From positions 1-47,528 of the forward strand of contig JBGANY010000013.1 of the NCBI GenBank assembly GCA_044222005.1: 47,528 bases of DNA, in the 5' to 3' direction. Source of the DNA: Methylotenera_A sp044222005 (GTDB taxonomy: Bacteria > Pseudomonadota > Gammaproteobacteria > Burkholderiales > Methylophilaceae). Made by a program: the position numbers and the translations under genes. Below are positions 8,171-16,252 of the stretch, in pieces. The number at the start of each line of letters is the position of its first letter. The stretch's first letter is position 1. The notes beneath the pieces were generated by a model. That model saw only the letters and a program-made list of their open reading frames with translations, did not search any database and was not told where the DNA came from.

Positions 8171-9307
8171 TCATAAATATTCTTCTACCGCAAACAGCCG
8201 CCGGTGCTCGCGGATGGCGAATCTGTCCGTCATGCCAGCGATATAATCTGCTACTGCGCGCGCTTTATCTTCTTTAGCATGTTGCTGGAACTCATGCGGC
8301 ATGAGGCCGATATCACCCAGAAACACGGTGAAAAGCTCGCGGATGATGCGCTCGGCCTTGGCGCTCATGCGGTTGACCTTGTAATGCTGATACAGATTTT
8401 TGCGCAAAAACTGTTTGAGCGCATGATTCTTAGCTGCCATATCCTCGCTGAAGCTCACCAAATAAGATGCATGGCGAATATCCTGTATGTTTTGCGGATT
8501 TAATTCGGCAATGTTTTTTGCGCTTTGTGTGCATAGATCGACCACCAGCACATTGATCATGCGCCGTATGGTTTCGTGAATCAGCCGTTTTTGCTCGAGT
8601 TTAGGATATTTATTTTTCACAATATCGAGCTGCGAGGCAAACAGCTCCACCTGCTGCAATTGTTCGATGGTAATCAGGCCGGAACGCAGGCCGTCATCCA
8701 CATCATGGTTGTTGTAGGCGATTTCATCGGCAAAGTTGGTGATCTGCGCTTCCAGACTAGGGTTGGTTTTTTGAATAAAGCGCAATCCGACATCCCCCAA
8801 CTGCCGGGCATTTTTAACCGAGCAATGCTTGAGGATGCCTTCGCGTAATTCAAACGTCAGGTTCAGGCCGTCAAATTCGGCATAACGCTGCTCAAGTTTA
8901 TCTACCACGCGCAGCGACTGCAGATTGTGCTCAAAACCGCCGTAATCGCGCATGCAGGCGTTCAAGGCATCCTGCCCGGCGTGACCGAATGGCGTATGGC
9001 CGAGATCGTGTGCAAGCGCAATGGCCTCGGTTAAATCTTCATGCAAGCTCAGCGTACGCGCAATGCCGCGTGCAAGTTGTGCGACTTCCAGACTGTGCGT
9101 TAAGCGCGTGCGAAATAAATCGCCCTCGTGGTTCACGAACACCTGCGTTTTGTATTCCAGGCGGCGAAACGCGGTGGAGTGGATGATGCGGTCGCGGTCG
9201 CGCTGAAAGGCGTTGCGAACCGGCACGCCGTTGACAAGCTGCGAAGGCGGCTCGTCGTGGTGACGGCCTAAAGAGTTTTCCGGATTGGCGGCGTATATTG
9301 CAAGCAT
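8171..9307 (-). CDS. dgt: Deoxyguanosinetriphosphate triphosphohydrolase-like protein
   Basis: HD-superfamily enzyme that cleaves dNTP to deoxynucleoside and triphosphate. It has 378 residues, the length of the shorter Dgt type. The N-terminal RDRDRIIHSTAFRRLEYKTQ is followed by the metal-binding His71 (RLTHSLEVAQ) and His100-Asp101 (AHDLGHTPFGHAG), and a later EIAYNNHDVDDG. It starts three bases after the aroB stop, so it is co-transcribed with aroB. Substrate range (dGTP or all dNTPs) cannot be told from sequence. Confidence 0.93.
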   Translation of the reverse strand: MLAIYAANPENSLGRHHDEPPSQLVNGVPVRNAFQRDRDRIIHSTAFRRLEYKTQVFVNHEGDLFRTRLTHSLEVAQLARGIARTLSLHEDLTEAIALAHDLGHTPFGHAGQDALNACMRDYGGFEHNLQSLRVVDKLEQRYAEFDGLNLTFELREGILKHCSVKNARQLGDVGLRFIQKTNPSLEAQITNFADEIAYNNHDVDDGLRSGLITIEQLQQVELFASQLDIVKNKYPKLEQKRLIHETIRRMINVLVVDLCTQSAKNIAELNPQNIQDIRHASYLVSFSEDMAAKNHALKQFLRKNLYQHYKVNRMSAKAERIIRELFTVFLGDIGLMPHEFQQHAKEDKARAVADYIAGMTDRFAIREHRRLFAVEEYL

Positions 9308-9310
9308 TGG

Positions 9311-10393
9311 CTAGACAATCGCTTCCAGGGTTTCTCTAAGTTTGTTGGCACTATAATCACTGGTAATCACCGCTTTGCCGATGCCTTGCTGCAAAACCAG
9401 CCGAATTTTGCCGTCGGCCACTTTTTTATCTGATTGCATCAGGCTAAGATATTTCTCTACTCCCAGATTCGGTGCCTGCAGAGGCAGGCGGACTGCGGTT
9501 AGCAGGGCACGCATGCGTTGGATTTCAGTATCGTTCAGCCAGCCCATGCGCCTTGACAAGTCGGCCGCCAGCATCGTGCCAGCCGCGACCGCCTCGCCAT
9601 GCAGCCACACGCCATAACCCATGGCATTTTCAATGGCATGGCCAAACGTGTGCCCCAGGTTAAGCAGGGCACGTTCGCCAGTTTCATGCTCATCTGCGGC
9701 GACCACTTCGGCCTTGTTCTGGCAGGAGCGATAAATGGCATAAGTGGTCACAGCCTCATCCAGCGCCATGAGCTTGTCTATATTGACTTCCAGCCAATCA
9801 AAAAAATCGGCATCGCGAATGAGGCCGTATTTGATGACTTCCGCCAAGCCTGCAGAAAGCTCGCGCTGGGGCAATGTCTGCAACACATCAATATCGGCCA
9901 GCACCAGTTTAGGCTGATAAAACGCGCCAATCATGTTTTTGCCAAGCGGATGGTTAATGCCGGTTTTGCCGCCTACGCTTGAATCGACCTGTGACAGCAA
10001 CGTGGTGGGAATCTGGATAAATGGCACGCCGCGCAGATAGGTTGCGGCGGCATAGCCGGTTAAGTCGCCAATCACGCCGCCGCCTAGCGCGATGAGCGTG
10101 GTGCTGCGTTCGCAGCGGTTTCTTAATAAAGCGTCGTAAATCAGGTTTAGCGTTTCACTGTTTTTATACGCCTCGCCATCTGGCAGAATAATCTTAATGA
10201 CACTGACACCCGCAGCACGCAAGGGTTTGGCTAGTTTTTCAAGGTATAGCGGAGCGACTGTAGTATTAGTCACAACCGCCACCTGTTTGCGCTTTAAGTA
10301 CGGCAGAATCAAATCTGCATTCTGGATTAAACCGCTGCCAATGTGGATGGGATAGGCACGATCCCCGAGGGCTACTTGTAAGGTCTGCATCAT
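9311..10393 (-). CDS. aroB: 3-dehydroquinate synthase
   Basis: Second step of the shikimate pathway: converts DAHP to 3-dehydroquinate using NAD+ and a divalent metal. It has 360 residues. The NAD-binding region GGGVIGDLTGYAAATYLRG, IPTTLLSQVDSSVGGKTGIN and metal ligands in NLGHTFGHAIE (with the upstream Glu of GLAEVIKYG and the later LHGEAVAAG) are all present. Two consecutive ATG codons open the frame; either could be the start. It lies five bases after aroK, the canonical aroK-aroB pair. Confidence 0.97.
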   Translation of the reverse strand: MMQTLQVALGDRAYPIHIGSGLIQNADLILPYLKRKQVAVVTNTTVAPLYLEKLAKPLRAAGVSVIKIILPDGEAYKNSETLNLIYDALLRNRCERSTTLIALGGGVIGDLTGYAAATYLRGVPFIQIPTTLLSQVDSSVGGKTGINHPLGKNMIGAFYQPKLVLADIDVLQTLPQRELSAGLAEVIKYGLIRDADFFDWLEVNIDKLMALDEAVTTYAIYRSCQNKAEVVAADEHETGERALLNLGHTFGHAIENAMGYGVWLHGEAVAAGTMLAADLSRRMGWLNDTEIQRMRALLTAVRLPLQAPNLGVEKYLSLMQSDKKVADGKIRLVLQQGIGKAVITSDYSANKLRETLEAIV

Positions 10394-10398
10394 AAATT

Positions 10399-10926
10399 TT
10401 ATATGGTTCGTTCGGCTAACGATTTTTCAATTCGATTAAGTAAACTTGCCACGGGTTGATTGCCTGTATCAATGATAAATGTGGCTGTTTGCGTATATAG
10501 CGGGTTGCGCTCCGCATAAAGCTGCTCAAGTTTAGCGCGAATATCGACGTTTTGCAGCAATGGCCGATGTTTGTCATTGCGCGTTCTGTGCCAGAGCTCA
10601 TTGACATTGGCGCGCAGATAAATCACCGTGCCATTGGCTTGCAGCAATTGCCGGTTTTCCTCCGCAATCACCGCGCCGCCGCCCGTAGCCATGACGATAT
10701 TGTCGAGTTTGGTCAGGTCTTGAATAACGGCAGTTTCGCGCTTGCGAAAACCTGCCTCGCCTTCAAGCTCAAAAATCACCGGAATTTTAACGCCGGTGCG
10801 TTTTTCAATTTCATGATCGGTATCATAAAAATCTTTGCCCAGATGTTTGGCCAGCAATTTACCGATGGTGGTTTTGCCAGCCCCCATCAAGCCTATAAAA
10901 AAAATGTTGCCTGAGTTTGTTGCCAC
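10399..10926 (-). CDS. aroK: Shikimate kinase
   Basis: Phosphorylates shikimate with ATP. It has 175 residues, with Walker A GLMGAGKTTIGK at about 12-23, the shikimate-binding Asp/Arg in DTDHEIEKRTG and GFRKRE, the GGGAV loop near 80, and the LID Arg in RNDKHRPLL. The start is GTG at 10926; no upstream ATG fits and the P-loop would be lost with a later start. The start codon lies four bases after the T-run of a terminator-like hairpin, leaving no room for a Shine-Dalgarno sequence outside the T-run. Confidence 0.96.
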   Translation of the reverse strand: MATNSGNIFFIGLMGAGKTTIGKLLAKHLGKDFYDTDHEIEKRTGVKIPVIFELEGEAGFRKRETAVIQDLTKLDNIVMATGGGAVIAEENRQLLQANGTVIYLRANVNELWHRTRNDKHRPLLQNVDIRAKLEQLYAERNPLYTQTATFIIDTGNQPVASLLNRIEKSLAERTI

Positions 10927-10930
10927 AATA

Positions 10931-10963
10931 AAAAATGCCTATCACGTTAATGATAGGCATTTT
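10931..10963 (-). terminator. Strong hairpin terminator between pilQ and aroK
   Basis: AAAATGCCTATCA (10932-10944) and TGATAGGCATTTT (10951-10963) are perfect 13-bp arms with a 6-nt loop. On the minus strand the 3' arm runs into T6. It should end most pilMNOPQ transcripts before aroK, or act as a read-through control. Confidence 0.85.
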
Positions 10964-11000
10964 AAGGTAAAGCGAGCGTTCTGTCAGTTTTGGCTAACGC

Positions 11001-13124
11001 TTAGTTCCTTAGACCTAAACTTTCATCCATGATTTTTGGTGTGATAAAGATAAGCAACTCAGTTTTATCATCTTGCTTGGTTCTGCGTTTAAACACATTG
11101 CCAATAATCGGAATGTCGCCGAAGAATGGCACTTTATCCACATCATTTCGCTCTGTTTGCTCATAAATTCCACCTAGCACCGCCGTTTCCCCATTGGCTA
11201 CAAGCACCTGGGTATTGACGCGCTGGGTGTCGATCGAAGGCACGCCAAAGAACACTTGGCCTACTTTTTCTTTCTTCACTTCCAGATCCATAATGATTTT
11301 GTCATCCGGTGTAATTTGTGGCGTAACTTCCAGACTCAGCACAGCCTCCTTGAATGCCACGTTGGTTGCACCACTACTAGAGGCTTGCAGATACGGAATC
11401 TCTGTACCCTGGGCGATTTTTGCCTTTTGCTGATTGGCCGTGGTCACGCGTGGACTGGAAACGATTTTGCCGCGTTTATCGGTTTCAAGTGCCGTCAACT
11501 CTAAGTTCAATAACAAGCCGGCTGGCAGCCTGAACAGGCTGAACGCCACGCTACCGAAAGCATTGGCGACAGGCAGATTGGAGTTCAAGCCCGTATTGCC
11601 ATTGATAGTAGTAGTTCCTGTGCCTATTCCAGTAGTTACTCCATTAGCAAGTGTGCCACCTACACTTAAGATATTATTTCCAGGTGTAGTTGCACTCTGC
11701 ACACCAAACCTAGCACCCAAACTTTTACCAAATTTGTCATCAGCCAGCACCAGACGAGATTCGATCATCACTTGTTTGACTGGTACATCTGTCTTATTGA
11801 TAATTGCCTGAATCTCTTCTAATTTCTTAGCCGTATCTTGTATAAACAAGGTATTGGTACGTGGATCCCAAACCGCACTGCCACGTTTGGATAAGATGCT
11901 TTTATTTTGCCCACCTGTACTGCCACCAGAGCTTGAGCCAGTAAGAATATTTTTGAACGCTTCTGCTTTTTGGTATCTCAGCGTAAACACTTCCGTTCTT
12001 AACGGCTCCAAGTCTTCTATTGCCTGCACTGCTTCTAGTTGAGCCTTTTCTTTCGCATTTACTTCCTCTGCAGGCGCCACCATCACCACGTTGCCCGTCT
12101 TGCGCATGGTCAGGCCTTTGTTCTGCATGATGATATCCAGCGCCTGATCCCAAGGTACATCTTTCAATCTTAATGTAATGTTACCTGTTACGGTGTCGCT
12201 GGCAATAATATTTAAGCCTGTAAAATCTGCAATCACTTGCAATACAGAACGCACTTCGATGTTCTGGAAATTAAGTGATAGCTTTTCGCCCGCATAACCC
12301 GGTTTTGAACCCTTAACAAGCTTATTGGGATCTTCAATGACCTGGCGGACATCGATAATGAATTTCTTATCAGCCTGATACGCGGATTGTTCCCAGTTGC
12401 CTTTGGGCTCAATCACCATGCGGCCATTTTTGCCTTGCTTCATCGTATCCACATATAACACCGGCGTATTGAAATTAATGACATTCAGGCGGCGTTGTAA
12501 TTCAGCAGGCACATCGGTATTTATAAAATCGACAATAATGAGTTTGCCTTTTTGCTTGATATTGATGCCGGTGTTGGAGTCAGACAAATCCACCATAATG
12601 CGGCCTTCGCCATTTTTGCCACGTGCAAAATCGACATTGGAAATCACATGCTCCTGATCTGCGGCGCGAGATTCCGCAAAGCGTGTTTCAGCAGCAGCCC
12701 CGGCGGCGGCTTCACTCCCTTGCAAGGTAATGATTACATCCTTGCCGTTTAAAACCGTGTTGTATCCGACTTTTTTAGACAGATTCAGCACCATACGCGT
12801 GCGATCTTTGGCTTGTGCAAGAGAAACGCTTTTCAGTGCGCCCTGCTCGCTTGGGATGTTATTTTTTGCCAACCCGTTTGCAGTTTTTGGAAAGTCCAAT
12901 GCAATGCGCGCAGGGCTGCTGAGCGTAAAGCCAGCAGGCGGATTTGCAAGTGCCTCCTGCATTTGAATGCGAATACTGACGCGTCCGCCGGAAAGTGCGG
13001 AAAAATCGATATTTTCAATTTTATTGCTGTATAGATTTTCATCATCCGCGGCAAACGCGTTACCAAATAAACCCATGCCGATTACCAGCACGAATGCAAA
13101 TAGCTTTGTCATCATTTTAATCAT
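11001..13124 (-). CDS. pilQ: Type IV pilus secretin PilQ
   Basis: Outer-membrane secretin through which type IV pili pass. About 707 residues. It has a signal peptide (MIKMMTKLFAFVLVIGMG...AFA), two AMIN-type beta domains in the first ~280 residues, an STN/N0 segment (LSLNFQNIEVRSVLQVIADF), an N1 domain, then the secretin barrel with PRVTTANQQKAKIAQGTEIPY and the conserved end VPFFGDIPIIGNVFKRR. The frame opens with GTG at 13139 just after the pilP stop, but GGGA six bases before the ATG at 13124 makes that the better start. It is the last gene of pilMNOPQ. Confidence 0.95.
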   Translation of the reverse strand: MIKMMTKLFAFVLVIGMGLFGNAFAADDENLYSNKIENIDFSALSGGRVSIRIQMQEALANPPAGFTLSSPARIALDFPKTANGLAKNNIPSEQGALKSVSLAQAKDRTRMVLNLSKKVGYNTVLNGKDVIITLQGSEAAAGAAAETRFAESRAADQEHVISNVDFARGKNGEGRIMVDLSDSNTGINIKQKGKLIIVDFINTDVPAELQRRLNVINFNTPVLYVDTMKQGKNGRMVIEPKGNWEQSAYQADKKFIIDVRQVIEDPNKLVKGSKPGYAGEKLSLNFQNIEVRSVLQVIADFTGLNIIASDTVTGNITLRLKDVPWDQALDIIMQNKGLTMRKTGNVVMVAPAEEVNAKEKAQLEAVQAIEDLEPLRTEVFTLRYQKAEAFKNILTGSSSGGSTGGQNKSILSKRGSAVWDPRTNTLFIQDTAKKLEEIQAIINKTDVPVKQVMIESRLVLADDKFGKSLGARFGVQSATTPGNNILSVGGTLANGVTTGIGTGTTTINGNTGLNSNLPVANAFGSVAFSLFRLPAGLLLNLELTALETDKRGKIVSSPRVTTANQQKAKIAQGTEIPYLQASSSGATNVAFKEAVLSLEVTPQITPDDKIIMDLEVKKEKVGQVFFGVPSIDTQRVNTQVLVANGETAVLGGIYEQTERNDVDKVPFFGDIPIIGNVFKRRTKQDDKTELLIFITPKIMDESLGLRN

Positions 13125-13139
13125 ATTCATTCCCGTCAC

Positions 13140-13679
13140 CTATTCTTGCAAATTAATACTTGCATTACGTTCTACCCAATCACCCGTCAGGTCATCCTGG
13201 ATAATTTCTTTAATTGCAATATCACTCTCGTTAATTTGTGTTACCAAGCCATAATTCGGACCGATATAATTACCCACTTTTATCTGTTGAATTGTGTTGT
13301 CTGGTGTTTTTATTAACGCATAAGTCAGCTTGCCTTTGCTCATGGAGCCCACATATTTCAGGCTCTCCAGCGGATAAGCTTCAAGCGCTTCTTTAGGACG
13401 ATTTGTATTAGGTTGTAAGGCGCTAGACTTGCTCGTAGCCTTGCGTGCCTTGAAAGGATCAGTCAAAACACCATCAGCGTTATATTGTAATGGCGAATAT
13501 GGCAGCACTTCCGGCAAAGGCTCCACGCCTTTGCTCATGTCATTGGCAGCACTCGCCATGAACTTATCAAGATCATCACCCTTGCCGCCACCGCAGGCTG
13601 TAAGACAACCGCCCAAAACCACTGCAAACACAAGCTTTAGAGAGAAATCAAACTTCGTCATAAAATTGGTAGGCATCAT
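13140..13679 (-). CDS. pilP: Type IV pilus inner-membrane lipoprotein PilP
   Basis: Links the PilNO inner-membrane complex to PilQ. It has 179 residues with a lipoprotein signal ending in the lipobox LTAC (VVLGGCLTACGGG), a disordered linker, then the PilP beta-domain (SLKYVGSMSKGKLTYALIKT, VGNYIGPNYGLVTQI). The start overlaps the pilO stop (ATGA); an ATG at 13661 would also leave a full signal peptide. Confidence 0.94.
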   Translation of the reverse strand: MMPTNFMTKFDFSLKLVFAVVLGGCLTACGGGKGDDLDKFMASAANDMSKGVEPLPEVLPYSPLQYNADGVLTDPFKARKATSKSSALQPNTNRPKEALEAYPLESLKYVGSMSKGKLTYALIKTPDNTIQQIKVGNYIGPNYGLVTQINESDIAIKEIIQDDLTGDWVERNASINLQE

Positions 13680-14311
13680 TTTCTCTTATCCTTCATTTCA
13701 GCCGCTTTTTTAGCTGCAACCTCTGAAGAATCCAAATAACGATATGTTTTCGCAATCGCCTCCATCTCAAGCGCGCTGTCTTTGGCATCTTTATTCATAG
13801 GCGCGATTGACAAATCATTCAAGGTCACGATTCTCGACAATTTGGAAATATCAGTCGCAAACGCACCCATGTCGTGATAATTGCCTTTAATTTTAATCTG
13901 TATCGGCATTTCAGCATAAAAATCCGCGACAATTTCCTGGCCAGGCTTAAATAACTCAAACTCCAGACCACGTCCCAACCCTGCCTGATTGATGTCGGTG
14001 AGCAAACCATCCATTTGCGATTTATCTGGCAACTGCTTTAACAAAGCACCAAAGGTCTTTTCAATATCAATCATCTGCTGCCGATAAGCATCAATTTTGA
14101 CTGCTTGCGCTTTTTTCGCCAGGAAGGTTTGACGAAGTTCCTGTTCCTTGGCTTGTGCCTGGTCATACGCATCGATCTCCGGACTCCACAGGAACCAGTA
14201 ACCTAGGCCAACAATGATGACAAATAAAATACCCAGCAGCACCAGCTTGACTGGCACCGGCAAGCTGCCTGCATTTTTAAAATCGATATTATTAAAATCA
14301 TCTAGTTTCAT
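13676..14311 (-). CDS. pilO: Type IV pilus alignment protein PilO
   Basis: Bitopic inner-membrane protein that dimerises with PilN. It has 211 residues, one membrane helix at about 24-41 (VLLGILFVIIVGLGYWFL), a coiled-coil stretch (AYDQAQAKEQELRQTFLAKK) and a periplasmic ferredoxin-like domain. It overlaps pilN by the ATGA motif and pilP at its end, so translation is coupled. Confidence 0.94.
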   Translation of the reverse strand: MKLDDFNNIDFKNAGSLPVPVKLVLLGILFVIIVGLGYWFLWSPEIDAYDQAQAKEQELRQTFLAKKAQAVKIDAYRQQMIDIEKTFGALLKQLPDKSQMDGLLTDINQAGLGRGLEFELFKPGQEIVADFYAEMPIQIKIKGNYHDMGAFATDISKLSRIVTLNDLSIAPMNKDAKDSALEMEAIAKTYRYLDSSEVAAKKAAEMKDKRK

Positions 14312-14898
14312 GATTGAGCGCCTTTGATTTTATTTTTCGCAGGAGCTTCCTCTGCTTTTTGTACTTTCAAGCTGACTGTTAAGGTAAATTCATTTTGCTT
14401 AATACCATTCAAGGTGAATGATTTAATTTCAACCAGGTTAGGCAACTCCATCCAGTTCGAAACACTCAAATTTCTTACCAATGTTGCTACACGAGCATTT
14501 GTATCGGCAACACCAGTCAAGGTAATTAAATTGCCCTGTTGCTTAATACTTTTAAGATATAAGCCTTCGGGTAACTGGCGCGTCAGTTCATCTAGAATCA
14601 CCACCGCCTGACTGCGATTCGTTTGCAGGTTTTCAACGATTTGCTTGCGTTCCAGCACATTGTTAATCTGGTCTTTTAAATTACGAATGTCCGCAATTTC
14701 TTTATCCAGACTGGCAATGGCTTTTTCGAGGCGGCCATTTCTTTCAAGTTGCGACTCTTTTTGTGCGCCGAGATAGGTCCATCCCATAAACACTACTGCA
14801 CCAGCGGCCACGGCGGCCATCAGCCCCATTAAGCCGAACTGGCGTTGCCGCTCTGCGCGCTTTATCTGACGATGTGGTAGTAAATTAATACGCATCAT
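14308..14898 (-). CDS. pilN: Type IV pilus assembly protein PilN
   Basis: Inner-membrane partner of PilO whose cytoplasmic N-terminus binds PilM. From the ATG at 14898 it has 196 residues and begins MMRINLLPHR, the conserved INLLP motif that docks in PilM. A membrane helix (LMAAVAAGAVVFMGWTYLG), a coiled coil and a periplasmic domain follow. The frame is open 12 codons further upstream inside pilM, but the INLLP motif is always near the N-terminus and 14898 follows the pilM TAA by one base. Confidence 0.95.
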   Translation of the reverse strand: MMRINLLPHRQIKRAERQRQFGLMGLMAAVAAGAVVFMGWTYLGAQKESQLERNGRLEKAIASLDKEIADIRNLKDQINNVLERKQIVENLQTNRSQAVVILDELTRQLPEGLYLKSIKQQGNLITLTGVADTNARVATLVRNLSVSNWMELPNLVEIKSFTLNGIKQNEFTLTVSLKVQKAEEAPAKNKIKGAQS

Positions 14899-14899
14899 G

Positions 14900-15973
14900 T
14901 TAATCCACCCCGCGCATGGCAAGGCCGCAGGCAATAATCAAAGCCGGCGCATCAATTGCGACTTGCTGTTGCTTTACTCTGGAACCTAATGACATTGATT
15001 GAAAGGGATTGGCCACAATGGTGTTGACTTGCGTGCGGTCCTGCACCATGACATCAATTGCCGGAATCGCAGCACATCCACCCGCGAGCACAATATGGTC
15101 CACACGATTATATTGCGTAGAGCTGGTGAAAAACTGCAACGCCCGCGCCACTTCGGTTGACAATGACTGCATGAATGGCTGCAACACTTCGCTCTCATAG
15201 CTATCCGGCAGGCCGCCTTTGCGTTTTGCGATTTCGGCTTCTTCTACAGACAGACCAAAGCGGCGCTGAATTTCCTGCGTCAGCTGTGAGCCACCAAATG
15301 CCTGTTCACGCGTATAAACTGAAACCTTATCATGTAGCACATTGATGTGCATCATCACAGCGCCGATATCCACAATCATCACGGTCTGATCTTTACCTGC
15401 ATTAGGCAGTTGATTCGCCACAAAACTGCTATAGGCTGCCTCGGTTGCGTAGGTATCCACGTCCATCACAATCACTTTCAGGCCAGCATCTTCAGCTGCA
15501 GCAACCCGGTCTTCGATTTTTTCTTTACGCGCTGCCGCAATCAACACCTCGACCTCGTCAGCATTGTTAGGGGCAGGGCCTATCACTTGAAAGTCGATAT
15601 TCACTTCCTCCAACGGGAATGGAATATATTGGTTGGCTTCAGCTTCCACTTGCGCTTCCATGTCTTCTTCGCGCAGCCCAGCCGTCATCAGCACTTTTTT
15701 TGTGATCACAGCGGCGGAAGGCAAGGCAAGCGCAGCGCGCTTTTCGCGCGATCCGAGTAGTTTCCAGGCCAGCTTCACCGCATCTGATACCTGCTCAAGC
15801 CCCGAGACATTGCCATCTACAATCGCATCTTTAGGGATTGCGGCAACCGAGTAACCCTCAAGACGATACGCACCCTTGCCAACGGACGAGAGCTCGACCA
15901 TTTTGACTGCTGAAGTACTGATATCAACCCCAATCAGAGGTGGTGTACTTTCATTAAAAAAATCGAATTTCAA
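14900..15973 (-). CDS. pilM: Type IV pilus actin-like ATPase PilM
   Basis: Cytoplasmic actin-like ATPase that joins PilN to the pilus motor. It shows the ATP-binding signatures LIGVDISTSAVKMVELS, VMIVDIGAVMMHI and HIVLAGGCAAIPAID. No ATG exists at the N-terminus: the frame offers TTG at 15991 and TTG at 15973. The second is preferred because family members begin near MKFDFF and AAAGAGAA precedes it by about 7 bases; this gives 357 residues. It heads pilMNOPQ and is divergent from mrcA. Confidence 0.93.
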   Translation of the reverse strand: MKFDFFNESTPPLIGVDISTSAVKMVELSSVGKGAYRLEGYSVAAIPKDAIVDGNVSGLEQVSDAVKLAWKLLGSREKRAALALPSAAVITKKVLMTAGLREEDMEAQVEAEANQYIPFPLEEVNIDFQVIGPAPNNADEVEVLIAAARKEKIEDRVAAAEDAGLKVIVMDVDTYATEAAYSSFVANQLPNAGKDQTVMIVDIGAVMMHINVLHDKVSVYTREQAFGGSQLTQEIQRRFGLSVEEAEIAKRKGGLPDSYESEVLQPFMQSLSTEVARALQFFTSSTQYNRVDHIVLAGGCAAIPAIDVMVQDRTQVNTIVANPFQSMSLGSRVKQQQVAIDAPALIIACGLAMRGVD

Positions 15974-16185
15974 ATTAAAATTCTCTTTCAATATTCGTTA
16001 GTTATGCACAATAGTGATAATTTACATTAAATCCTAGCAACAACTTTCCGCCCTGTAAAGCAAATTTTTATTTAATATTTATTCCATGACCACATTTACA
16101 ACAGATGTACCATTTTTAATACAACTCATTGGGGAACCTCTGGTGAATGATTAAGTCAACGTTTTTCCTTCCTGGTTTAGGTTAA

Positions 16186-16213
16186 TTGGCATAACTCTAT
16201 ATAGTGTTACAAT
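16186..16213 (+). promoter_or_regulatory. Candidate sigma-70 promoter of mrcA
   Basis: TTGGCA (16186-16191), 16-bp spacer, TACAAT (16208-16213). The start would be near 16220, giving a ~33-base leader before the ATG at 16253. The remainder of the 279-bp gap to pilM is AT-rich and shows no further clear element. Confidence 0.55.
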
Positions 16214-16252
16214 GCTGTCGTTAGCAATGATTCCATTCGTAAAAGTTCTTTT

